A DNA stretch of 18,235 bases from JAVKSM01 sp039583705 (GTDB taxonomy: Bacteria; Actinomycetota; Actinomycetes; Mycobacteriales; Pseudonocardiaceae), in contig JAVKSM010000061.1 of assembly GCA_039583705.1 (NCBI GenBank), positions 1-18,235 of the forward strand, given 5' to 3'. Position numbers and translations under genes: made by a program. The stretch's first letter is position 1, and each line of letters opens with the position of its first letter. This document shows, piece by piece, positions 1 to 9,058 of this stretch. Under the pieces are notes generated by a model. That model was not told the DNA's origin. It saw nothing but the letters and a program-made list of their open reading frames with translations, and made no database searches.

Positions 1-66
1 GACACAGACCAGAATGTCCAGCCGGACGTATCAGACCAGCTCAACGGCCAGATTCAAGAACTTTGG

Positions 67-369
67 TCAGGTCCCTGGGTGCGTGGCCCGGGCAGACCGG
101 ATCGCGCCGATACTGATCGCAGATTCGTCGACGCGGATACCGGTCGGCCAATTTCGGTACAGCAGGGCGGTGCAGATCATGACTGGCGCGAAGATCAAAA
201 GCCACAACATCGCCAGGAACCACAGCAGATTTACGACGATGCCCAGGATCACGCACAGGACCTCCGCGGCAGCAGGTGCAAACAGGCCGCAGGTCAGCAA
301 CGGCCAGTTCAGTGCGCTGTGCGGCTCCTGGTAAGGGGACACTGACCACGCTGATCGCCGCACGCTCAT
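67..369 (-). CDS. Small two-helix membrane protein, possibly C-terminally truncated
   Basis: The predicted protein has 100 residues. Residues about 22-70 are strongly hydrophobic and can form two membrane helices. They are followed by a basic/polar tail containing WPTGIRVDESAISIGAIRSA. The ATG overlaps the TGA of the upstream gene remnant (ATGA), which indicates translational coupling and supports the reading frame. I recall actinobacterial membrane proteins in which a similar 'GIRID..GI.IG.VRS' strand continues into a longer soluble domain. Here the frame stops soon after, and the last 66 bases offer no clear continuation in any frame, so the gene may be truncated. Its function is unknown. 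Position suggests a partner of the T7SS-like substrate remnant upstream. Base composition is lower in GC than the genes beyond 1516. Confidence 0.5.
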   Translation of the reverse strand: MSVRRSAWSVSPYQEPHSALNWPLLTCGLFAPAAAEVLCVILGIVVNLLWFLAMLWLLIFAPVMICTALLYRNWPTGIRVDESAISIGAIRSARATHPGT

Positions 370-1241
370 CGGAGCGGCACGGTAATCAGGTCCAGCATGA
401 CCGCGCGCAGTCCCTTGAGGTCGTATTCAGCCACTACCTGATGACTATCACCGGTGCCGGGCTTGAGCAGGTTGGCCTTCACCCCATCGCCCCGAATGCG
501 CAGGCGGACGCCAACAGAATCACGCCCATCATGGTGATGGTAAAGGGAGACGACGCGCACCGCGTCTTCCTTCCCGCCGGGCCGCCGCGACGGTGAGGCG
601 ATGGCCCACGCGGCAAGCGCTTCCGCCGCCTTGCCCTGCGACATGAGGACATAGCGGTAGAGCCTTCCCAGTGGCCCGAACTGCCCGCATCGATGATCGC
701 CTGGACCGGCGACTCACCCGTCCGGATCAGCTTGTCGATTTCGCCAAGCTGCTCATCCACTTTCTTCAGCCAGTCGGCGGGTACTCCGGCGATCTCCTTG
801 AGTGCGCTGACCCAGTGATCAGCCGCAACGATATCGCGGCCAAATTTGCCGAGGCCGACTCCAGCTCTCCCGTGAGGGCGGACGAAGCCGACAGCGGCGC
901 GGCCTGTTGGGTCATCAAAGCTTGCTGGTGTGTGCTTATGCTGGCCGCCCTGCGTTCCAGCGCATCAGCTTCGGCCTGAAATCCGCTCAACTGGGCCGCC
1001 CAGGCCGAGTTGGCGGCCTCCAGCTCCCGTGCCGCGCTGACCGTATTCCGCAACGCCGGCGGAAAGGCTCCCTGGAGCACCCGCATGGCATTCCCAGTCT
1101 TGCCTTGCCATGAACTCAAATCGAGCTGCTCGACCAGCGTCAAGACCTGCTGCAACTCCTGTGTGATCTCGAAATGACGCCGAGCCAGCTCCTGGTCAGT
1201 CCAACATCACCCGGTGCCGGGTCGAAGCCGAGGTAGGGCAT
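366..1241 (-). pseudogene. Decayed gene resembling type VII secretion (WXG/T7SS-signal) substrates, three frameshifts
   Basis: Reading from ATG 1241, the start MPYLGFDPAPGDVG resembles the N-terminal 'GFDPxPGD' segment of putative T7SS-secreted actinobacterial proteins. The protein sense then moves between frames. A first shift at about 1190-1205 enters ELARRHFEITQELQQ, followed by a long helical region containing SSWQGKTGNAM (a WxG-like turn). A second shift at about 850-862 enters LGKFGRDIVAADHWVSALKE and then GEIDKLIRTGESPVQAIIDA. A third shift at about 660-680 enters GRLYRYVLMSQGKAAEALAA, and the frame ends at 366 in RAVMLDLITVPLR. Joined, the segments give about 290 residues of plausible helical protein. 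Each frame alone is too short and ends in low-quality sequence. Three shifts within 0.9 kb, against none in the core genes nearby, point to a pseudogene rather than read errors. The family assignment is inference. Confidence 0.62.
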
Positions 1242-1258
1242 GGGGCGGGCATAATCGT

Positions 1259-1456
1259 TCAACGTGCCCCCCTCACCTGCCGACTCAGAGCCTGATCAAC
1301 GTCGCGGAAGGCAGCGTCGACCTCAGTGGCATGCGCGGCAAGCTCAGCCAGCGCCTGCCCCATGATCCCCAGCTCGACCGCGAGGATGCCGTGTGTGTCC
1401 CGGAACGCCCCTGAGAATGGAACAGCGCCCACCACCTCGGCGTCCAAGCCCTGCAA
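1259..1456 (-). CDS. Small helical protein upstream of the T7SS-like remnant
   Basis: This predicts 65 residues from a TTG at 1456, or 58 from a GTG at 1435. The middle (ILAVELGIMGQALAELAAHATEVDAAFRDVDQALS) is one amphipathic helix of the kind seen in WXG100/EspC-like small proteins, though no WxG motif is present. The frame stays open upstream with no ATG, so this could be the C-terminal remnant of a longer protein. The stop lies 17 bp before the ATG of the T7SS-like pseudogene, the spacing expected of an operon partner. No convincing Shine-Dalgarno sequence is seen. Function is unknown, and the gene may be as decayed as its neighbour. Confidence 0.4.
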   Translation of the reverse strand: MQGLDAEVVGAVPFSGAFRDTHGILAVELGIMGQALAELAAHATEVDAAFRDVDQALSRQVRGAR

Positions 1457-1515
1457 GGCCCGGACGTGGTAGCCCCGGTAATCACACCGGTGAGATTCGA
1501 CGCGAGGTCGTCGTG

Positions 1516-3519
1516 CTACGGGACACGTCCCAGGCCGTGCGCGGCGCGCACCACATCCACGATCTCGTCGAGGATCGCGTCGATGCCGAAGTCCTTGGGG
1601 GTGAACACCTTTGCCACTCCCCGCGCGCGCAACGCCGCGGCATCCTCCGGCGGGATGATGCCGCCGACCACCACCGGCACGTCCTCCGCGCCCGCCTCGC
1701 GCAGCCCGTCCATCACGGCGGGCACGACCGCCAGGTGCGAACCGGACAGCACCGACAGGCCGACCACGTGCACGCCCTCCTGCACGGCGGCAGCGACGAT
1801 CTGCGACGGGGTGAGCCGGATGCCCTGGTAGACCACCTCGAAGCCGGCGTCGCGCGCCCGGACCGCCACCTGCTCGGCGCCGTTGGAGTGCCCGTCCAAC
1901 CCGGGCTTGCCGACGAGCATGCGCAGCCGCCCGCCGAGCTCCTCGCCAGTTGCCCGCACCCGCTCCCGGACCGCGCGCAGGCTCGCGGCGGGCTCCCCCG
2001 ACCCCGCCGCGCCGGCCACGCCGGTGGGCGCCCGGTACTCACCGAAGACCTCCCGCAGCGCCGCCGCCCACTCCCCCGTGGTGACCCCGACGCGGGCGCA
2101 GGCCAACGTGGGCTCCATGAGGTTCGTGCCGGTCTTCGCCGCGTCCCGCAGCGCGCGCAGCGCCGCGTCCACCTCGCCGGCGTGGCGTCCCGCCCGCCAG
2201 GCACGCACCGCCGCGACCGCCGTCGCCTCGACCGCCGGGTCGACGGTCTGGATGGCCGCCATCCCCTCCCCGCGCAGTGGGCTGGACTCGGTGGTGGTGA
2301 ACCGGTTGACCCCGACGACGATGTGCTCACCGGACTCGACGCGCCGCCGACGGGCCGCCAGCGAGGAGACCAGCGCCGCCTTGAGGTGGCCGTGCTCCAC
2401 CGCGGCCACCGTGCCGCCCAGCTCCGCGATCCGGCCCAGCTCTGCCCGGGCGCCGGTCATGAGCTCCGCGACCCGTGCCTCGATCACGTGCGAGCCGGCG
2501 AAGATGTCCTCGTACTCCAGCAGGTCGGTCTCGTAGGCCAGCACCTGCTGCATCCGCAACGACCACTGCTGGTCCGCCGGCCGGGGAAGGCCGAGCGCCT
2601 CGTTCCACGCGGGCAACTGGATCGCGCGCGCCCGGGCGTCGCGGGAGAGCGTGACCGAAAGCATCTCCAGCACGATGCGCTGCACGTTGTTCTCCGGCTG
2701 GGACTCGGTCAGCCCGAGCGAGTTGACCTGCACCCCGTACCGGAACCGGCGCGCCTTGGCGTCGGTGACGCCGTAGCGGTCGCGGCACAGCTCGTCCCAC
2801 AGTGCGGCGAAGGCCCGCAGCTTGCAGATCTCCTCGACGAACCGCAGCCCGGCGTTGACGAAGAACGAGATCCGGCCGACGACGTCGGCGAACCGTTCCG
2901 GGCTCACCTGGCCGCCCTCGCGCACGGCGTCCAGCACCGCGATCGCGGTCGCCAGCGTGAAGGCGAGCTCCTGCACCGGTGTCGCGCCGGCCTCCTGTAG
3001 GTGGTAGCTGCAGATGTTGATCGGGTTCCAGGTCGGGAGGTTGCCCACCGTCCACGCGATGAGGTCGGTGGTGAGCCGGATGCTGGGCTCCGGGGGGAGG
3101 GCGTACGTGCCCCGCGACAGGTACTCCTTGACGATGTCGTTCTGGGTGGTGCCGGCCAGCGAGGCCAGGTCGGCGCCCTGCTCCCGGGCCACGGTCACGT
3201 AGAGCGCGAGCAGCCACATCGCGGTGGCGTTGATCGTCATCGAGGTGTTCGCCTCGATGAGCGGGATGCCGGCGAACAGCTCCCGCATGTCACCGAGGTG
3301 GCTGATCGGCACCCCGACCTTGCCGACCTCGCCGCGGGCCAGCTCGTGGTCGGGGTCGTAGCCGGTCTGGGTGGGCAGGTCGAAGGCGACCGACAGCCCG
3401 GTCTGCCCTTTGTCGATGTTGCGCCGGTAGAGCGCATTGGACGCCGTGGCCGAGGAGTGCCCGGCATAGGTGCGCATCACCCAGGGACGATCCCGCGTGT
3501 GGTCGGACGGGTAGGGCAT
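1516..3519 (-). CDS. meaA: Ethylmalonyl-CoA mutase (MeaA/Ecm-type), adenosylcobalamin-dependent
   Basis: The protein has 667 residues, the usual length for single-chain Ecm/MeaA. The N-terminal two thirds form the substrate-binding TIM barrel, with RTYAGHSSA, KGQTGLSVAFDLPTQTGYDPDH, TSMTINATAMWLLAL and NPINICSYHLQEAGATPVQE. The C-terminal cobalamin domain carries the base-off signature DGHSNG (542-547, His544 as lower cobalt ligand), SVLSGSH (589-595) and a GG turn. The DGHSNGAEQ form and the TINATAMWL segment match MeaA as I recall it, rather than methylmalonyl-CoA mutase (DGHDRG). The enzyme interconverts ethylmalonyl-CoA and methylsuccinyl-CoA in the ethylmalonyl-CoA pathway, which in actinomycetes also supplies precursors for polyketides. 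ATG 3519 has GGAGGTG 5 nt upstream. No ccr or other pathway gene is in the window. A specialised isobutyryl-type mutase is less likely. Confidence 0.9.
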   Translation of the reverse strand: MPYPSDHTRDRPWVMRTYAGHSSATASNALYRRNIDKGQTGLSVAFDLPTQTGYDPDHELARGEVGKVGVPISHLGDMRELFAGIPLIEANTSMTINATAMWLLALYVTVAREQGADLASLAGTTQNDIVKEYLSRGTYALPPEPSIRLTTDLIAWTVGNLPTWNPINICSYHLQEAGATPVQELAFTLATAIAVLDAVREGGQVSPERFADVVGRISFFVNAGLRFVEEICKLRAFAALWDELCRDRYGVTDAKARRFRYGVQVNSLGLTESQPENNVQRIVLEMLSVTLSRDARARAIQLPAWNEALGLPRPADQQWSLRMQQVLAYETDLLEYEDIFAGSHVIEARVAELMTGARAELGRIAELGGTVAAVEHGHLKAALVSSLAARRRRVESGEHIVVGVNRFTTTESSPLRGEGMAAIQTVDPAVEATAVAAVRAWRAGRHAGEVDAALRALRDAAKTGTNLMEPTLACARVGVTTGEWAAALREVFGEYRAPTGVAGAAGSGEPAASLRAVRERVRATGEELGGRLRMLVGKPGLDGHSNGAEQVAVRARDAGFEVVYQGIRLTPSQIVAAAVQEGVHVVGLSVLSGSHLAVVPAVMDGLREAGAEDVPVVVGGIIPPEDAAALRARGVAKVFTPKDFGIDAILDEIVDVVRAAHGLGRVP

Positions 3520-3552
3520 CGCCCACCTCCAGCGGCGTCGACGTCCCAGCCG

Positions 3553-3601
3553 AATCTACTGGCCGGTAGGGTGCCGCTCTACTGTCCGGCAGGGTGCCGT
3601 G
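3553..3601 (-). promoter_or_regulatory. Candidate meaA promoter with tandem dyad operators
   Basis: Two 21-bp copies of CTACTG(G/T)CCGG(T/C)AGGGTGCCG lie in tandem with a 23-bp period (3556-3576 and 3579-3599). The first copy contains a near-palindrome, CTACTGGCCGGTAG, matching its own complement at 12 of 14 positions. On the minus strand its end overlaps TAGATT (3558-3553), a good TANNNT -10 element that would place the transcript start about 25 nt before the meaA ATG. No clear -35 is seen. Dyads of this size are typical of TetR-family repressor sites. The regulator cannot be named from the sequence. Confidence 0.4.
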
Positions 3602-3618
3602 CCGGTGCAGTTGCTCAC

Positions 3619-3661
3619 AGCCCGCGGGGCACCCGCGGCAGCCCGCGGCGCACCCCGCGGC
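3619..3661. repeat. GC-rich direct repeat with hairpins between murA and meaA
   Basis: Two adjacent copies of about 21-22 bp (AGCCCGCGG(G/C)GCACCC(C)GCGGC) contain four CCGCGG palindromes. The best hairpin is CCGCGGG-GCA-CCCGCGG at 3622-3638, a 7-bp stem with a 3-nt loop. A second possible hairpin pairs 3643-3648 with 3655-3660. It lies just downstream of murA on the minus strand, so it may help end murA transcription, but there is no U-tract. Confidence 0.5.
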
Positions 3662-3670
3662 AGCAGTCCC

Positions 3671-3706
3671 TCCTCAGGGCACCCGGAGCAGTCCTCAGGG
3701 CACCCG
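3671..3706. repeat. 15-bp direct repeat duplicating the murA stop region
   Basis: TCCTCAGGGCACCCG occurs at 3671-3685 and again, identically, at 3692-3706, a 21-bp period. The second copy carries the murA TGA (3697-3695, minus strand). The first therefore looks like a tandem duplication of the gene's last codons and stop. Confidence 0.75.
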
Positions 3707-4951
3707 CTCGACCTCGGCGCCCAGCACGGCGAGGTTCTCCACGAAACGGGGGTAGCCGCGGTCGATGTGGGCCACGTCCCACACCTCGGTGACCCCGTCG
3801 CCGCACAGCCCGGCCAGCACCAGGCCCGCGCCGGCCCGGATGTCCGAGGCCCAGACCGGCGCGCTGGACAACCGCTCGACGCCGCGGACCACCGCGTGGT
3901 GGCCGTCGGTGCGGGCGTCGGCACCGAGCCGCACCATCTCCTCGATGAAGCGGAAGCGGGCCTCGAAAACGTTCTCAGTGATCATCGATGTGCCGGCGGA
4001 GATCGCGGAGAGCGCCACCGCCATCGGCTGCAGGTCGGTGGCGAAACCCGGGTAGGGCAGGGTGACGAAGTCGACGGACCGGGGGCGGTCGGTCATCTCC
4101 AGCCGGAACCCGTCCTCGTGCACCGTGACTTCGGCACCCGCGGTGCGCAGCTTGTCCAGCACGAGGTCGAGGTGGTGCGGGTCGACACCGTGGACCCGCA
4201 GGTCGCCGCGGCTCATCGCGGCGGCGAAGGCCCAGGTGGCGCCGACGATGCGGTCGCCGATGACGCGATGCTCGGTCGGGTGCAGGGCGTCGTCCACCCC
4301 GTGCACCGTCAACGTCGAGGTGCCGGCGCCCTCGATGTCGGCTCCCATCTGGGCGAGCATGACGCACAGGTCGACGATCTCCGGCTCCCGCGCGGCGTTG
4401 TCGATCACCGTCGTACCCTTGGCCAGCACCGCGGCCATGAGGATGTTCTCGGTCGCCCCGACGCTGGGGAAGTCCAGCCAGATCTGCGCGCCGTGCAGCT
4501 CGGTCGCGAGCGCGACGACCCGGCCGTGGGAGATCTCGCTGGTGGCGCCGAGCTGGCGCAGGCCGTTCTGGTGCATGTCCAGTGGGCGTGACCCGATGGC
4601 GTCACCACCGGGCAGCGGCACCACGGCGCGGCGGCACCGCGCCACCAACGGGCCCAGCACGCACACCGAGGCCCGCAGCCGGCTCACCGGGCGGTAGTCC
4701 GCCTCGGGCTCGAGCACCGCCGGCACCTTGATCATTACGGTGCTGCCGTCGACGTTGACGTGGCACCCCACACTGCGCAGGACGTCGGCCATGAGGGGGA
4801 CGTCAAGGATCCGCGGACAGTTGTGGATCGTCGTGGTGCCCTCGGCCAGCAGCGCGGCGGCCATGAGCTTGAGCACGCTGTTCTTCGCCCCGACGACGTC
4901 GACGTCGCCGCGCAGCCGCGCTCCGCCGTGAACCCGGAAATGCTCGCTCAT
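3695..4951 (-). CDS. murA: UDP-N-acetylglucosamine 1-carboxyvinyltransferase, Asp117 variant
   Basis: The protein has 418 residues, normal for MurA. It transfers enolpyruvate from PEP to UDP-GlcNAc, the first committed step of peptidoglycan synthesis, in the cytoplasm. DVVGAKNSVLKLMAAALL carries the substrate-contacting Lys23-Asn24. The catalytic loop reads LPGGDAIGSRPLDMHQNG, with Asp117 where most bacteria have the Cys alkylated by fosfomycin. The same Asp117 is known in mycobacterial MurA and gives intrinsic fosfomycin resistance. I chose the ATG at 4951 (MSEHFRVHGG). The frame can be extended 13 codons to 4990, but that would run across the divergent gene's promoter and start. A TAGCGT box 7 nt before 4951 suggests a leaderless mRNA. 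The gene is divergent from the adenosyltransferase and upstream of meaA on the same strand. Confidence 0.95.
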   Translation of the reverse strand: MSEHFRVHGGARLRGDVDVVGAKNSVLKLMAAALLAEGTTTIHNCPRILDVPLMADVLRSVGCHVNVDGSTVMIKVPAVLEPEADYRPVSRLRASVCVLGPLVARCRRAVVPLPGGDAIGSRPLDMHQNGLRQLGATSEISHGRVVALATELHGAQIWLDFPSVGATENILMAAVLAKGTTVIDNAAREPEIVDLCVMLAQMGADIEGAGTSTLTVHGVDDALHPTEHRVIGDRIVGATWAFAAAMSRGDLRVHGVDPHHLDLVLDKLRTAGAEVTVHEDGFRLEMTDRPRSVDFVTLPYPGFATDLQPMAVALSAISAGTSMITENVFEARFRFIEEMVRLGADARTDGHHAVVRGVERLSSAPVWASDIRAGAGLVLAGLCGDGVTEVWDVAHIDRGYPRFVENLAVLGAEVERVP

Positions 4952-4988
4952 CGCGGCGACGCTATCGCCTCGCCCGTAGGCTGCCGCC
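4952..4988. promoter_or_regulatory. Compact divergent promoter, both transcripts probably leaderless
   Basis: Only 37 bp separate the murA ATG from the adenosyltransferase ATG. On the + strand TAGGCT (4977-4982) ends 6 nt before ATG 4989, placing the expected transcript start on the A of ATG. On the minus strand TAGCGT (4964-4959) ends 7 nt before the murA ATG. Neither side has a good -35 or a well-placed Shine-Dalgarno sequence. This geometry is the usual signature of leaderless actinobacterial genes. Confidence 0.5.
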
Positions 4989-5585
4989 ATGGCCGTGCAC
5001 CTGACCAGGATTTACACCCGCACCGGCGACGAGGGGACCAGCGCGCTCGGCGACGGCTCCCGGACCACCAAGACCGACCCGCGGTTGGCGGCCTACGCCG
5101 ACACCGACGAGGCCAACTCCGCGATCGGCGTGGCGCTGAGCACCGGCGCGCTGGCGCCTGCGGTGCTCGCGGTGCTGCGGCAGGTCCAGAACGACCTCTT
5201 CGATGTCGGCGCGGACCTGTGCACGCCAGTGGTTCCCGACCCGAAACACCCGCCGCTACGGATCACCGAGGCGTACGTGACACGGCTGGAGGGGTGGTGC
5301 GACAAGTTCAACGCCGAGTTGGCGGAGCTGCGCTCGTTCATCCTGCCGGGCGGCACCGCCGCCGCGGCTCACCTGCACGTGGCGCGCACTGTTGTCCGCC
5401 GGGCCGAGCGCAGCACGTGGGCGGTGCTGGAGGTCGACCCCGAGCGCACCAACCCGCTGGCCGCGCGCTACCTCAACCGGCTCTCGGACCTGCTGTTCAT
5501 CCTGGCCCGGGTGGCCAACCCGGACGGCGACGTGCTGTGGCACCCCGGCGGGCCGGCGGCCGCCGGCGCGGCCCCAGCGGATTAG
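4989..5585 (+). CDS. pduO: PduO-type ATP:cob(I)alamin adenosyltransferase
   Basis: The protein has 198 residues, the usual length. It attaches the adenosyl group of ATP to cob(I)alamin, making adenosylcobalamin. Family motifs are clear: the N-terminal ATP-binding segment YTRTGDEGTSALGDG (9-23), the RTVVRRAER helix (133-141) and YLNRLSDLLF (161-170) near the C-terminus. The start at 4989 gives the expected MAVHLTRIYTRTGD beginning. There is no Shine-Dalgarno sequence, consistent with a leaderless transcript. It is the only convincing + strand gene here, divergent from murA and convergent with the DUF2550 gene. The same inverted placement is known in Mycobacterium (Rv1314c beside murA). Its product is the cofactor needed by the meaA mutase 1.5 kb away. 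The last residues (GGPAAAGAAPAD) are a low-complexity tail. Confidence 0.93.
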   Translation: MAVHLTRIYTRTGDEGTSALGDGSRTTKTDPRLAAYADTDEANSAIGVALSTGALAPAVLAVLRQVQNDLFDVGADLCTPVVPDPKHPPLRITEAYVTRLEGWCDKFNAELAELRSFILPGGTAAAAHLHVARTVVRRAERSTWAVLEVDPERTNPLAARYLNRLSDLLFILARVANPDGDVLWHPGGPAAAGAAPAD

Positions 5586-5703
5586 CCCTTGCGGGTTCTG
5601 CTGGCGCGCGTCACGTCTGCCGCGTCCGCCCCGAGGTTTCAACCGGATCAGGGAGGAGGGGCGCGTGACCTCGCTCGCGGTGAGGGCCGGTTTCGCGGGG
5701 ATG

Positions 5704-6147
5704 CTAGACGTGGCCGTAGCCAGTGGTGCGGCCGGGCGGGGTCGACTCCAGCCAGGACAGGAACCCGGTGAACACGTCGGGCGCCATGGCCAGCTCCAGG
5801 GCCCCCCGCAGGGCGTGGCAGCGCAACACCACCGAGGCCGGCGGTACCAGGTAGAACTCGGCTCCGCTGGGCTCACGCCGGTCGGTGATCTCCAGCTCGG
5901 TGCGGTTGACGACGACGTCCGGGCCAGAGCGCAGGCTGGAGACCCGGAACCAGGCGAACTGGTCGCCACGATAACGGGCCACCCCGAGGTGCCAGCCCTG
6001 CCCGGGGGCGTCCAGCCGGGTCCGCAACGAGACGTCGACGCCACCGGCGCGGATCAGGCGCAGCCGCCGCACGGCGTGCAGCACCAAGGCCACGCACGCG
6101 AGCAGGAGGAGCAGGCCGACGGCTTCCGCGATCCTCGTCTCCGCCAC
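5704..6147 (-). CDS. DUF2550 family membrane-anchored protein
   Basis: The predicted protein has 147 residues. A single N-terminal membrane helix (about 8-27, VGLLLLLACVALVLHAVRRL) is followed by a basic stretch and a soluble, beta-rich domain with GWHLGVARYRGDQFAWFRV and WLESTPPGRTTGY. This matches the conserved actinobacterial protein that follows atpC (Rv1312 in M. tuberculosis). Its function is unknown. The start is GTG 6147, 24 bp after the atpC stop, so it is probably the last cistron of the ATP synthase operon. AAGAGGGG about 11 nt upstream is an acceptable though distant ribosome site. The 118 bp beyond its stop, up to the convergent adenosyltransferase, shows no strong terminator. 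Confidence 0.82.
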   Translation of the reverse strand: MAETRIAEAVGLLLLLACVALVLHAVRRLRLIRAGGVDVSLRTRLDAPGQGWHLGVARYRGDQFAWFRVSSLRSGPDVVVNRTELEITDRREPSGAEFYLVPPASVVLRCHALRGALELAMAPDVFTGFLSWLESTPPGRTTGYGHV

Positions 6148-6171
6148 GGCCCGCGCGCCCCTCTTACGGCC

Positions 6172-6573
6172 TCACTCGGACTGCCCGGCCGCGTTCAGCC
6201 GGGCCTCCGCCCTTGCCCTGGCCGCCTCGGCAGCCGCCACGTCCTCCTCCACACCCGCCCTGTCCTCGGCGCGGCTCAGCGCCTCCCTGGCCCGTGCCAC
6301 GTCGATCTCCTCGGCGAGCTCGGCGGCCTCGGCGAGCACGCTGACGCGGTCGTCGCTGACCGAGAGGAAGCCGCCGTGCACCGCGGCGGTCACGCTGGTC
6401 CCGTCAGGAGTGTCGATGCGGACCACCCCCGCGTCCACGAGCTGGGCGAGCAGCGGTTCGTGGCTCGGCAGGATGCCGATCTCACCCTGCTTCGTCCTGG
6501 CGAACACGAACGTGGCCGCCCCGGACCACAGCCGCCGCTCGACAGCGACCAACTGGACGTCCATCTCGGCCAT
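6172..6573 (-). CDS. atpC: ATP synthase F1 subunit epsilon
   Basis: The protein has 133 residues. The N-terminal beta-sandwich begins MDVQLVAVERRLWSG and contains EIGILPSHEPLLAQL and HGGFLSVSDDRVSVLAE, the standard epsilon core. A C-terminal alpha-helical hairpin follows (EEIDVARAREALSRAEDR and an Ala/Glu-rich tail). Epsilon couples gamma rotation to the catalytic head and its C-terminal domain can restrain ATP hydrolysis. ATG 6573 is preferred over the internal Met4 because GAGGAG sits 5-6 nt upstream. It lies 63 bp after atpD and 24 bp before the DUF2550 gene. Confidence 0.95.
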   Translation of the reverse strand: MAEMDVQLVAVERRLWSGAATFVFARTKQGEIGILPSHEPLLAQLVDAGVVRIDTPDGTSVTAAVHGGFLSVSDDRVSVLAEAAELAEEIDVARAREALSRAEDRAGVEEDVAAAEAARARAEARLNAAGQSE

Positions 6574-6636
6574 GCCTGCTCCTCGATCCCTCGACGCACA
6601 TTCTAACGGCAGCCGGGAGCCCGACCATCACCGTCC

Positions 6637-9043
<2,407 letters not shown>

Positions 9044-9058
9044 CCTCGACCTACCGCG

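Noticed and set aside
1393..3000. A 535-codon + strand open frame opposite meaA
   Set aside because: Antisense to a clearly recognised mutase; Arg/His/Gly-rich sequence with no motif.
3695..4990. MurA start at 4990
   Set aside because: The extra 13 residues are not MurA-like and would cross the divergent promoter and the other gene's ATG.
5586..5703. Terminator in the convergent gap between the adenosyltransferase and DUF2550 genes
   Set aside because: Only a 3-4 bp stem (CCC-TTGC-GGG) and a 6-bp inverted repeat (GTCACG/CGTGAC) are seen, no better than chance in such GC-rich DNA.
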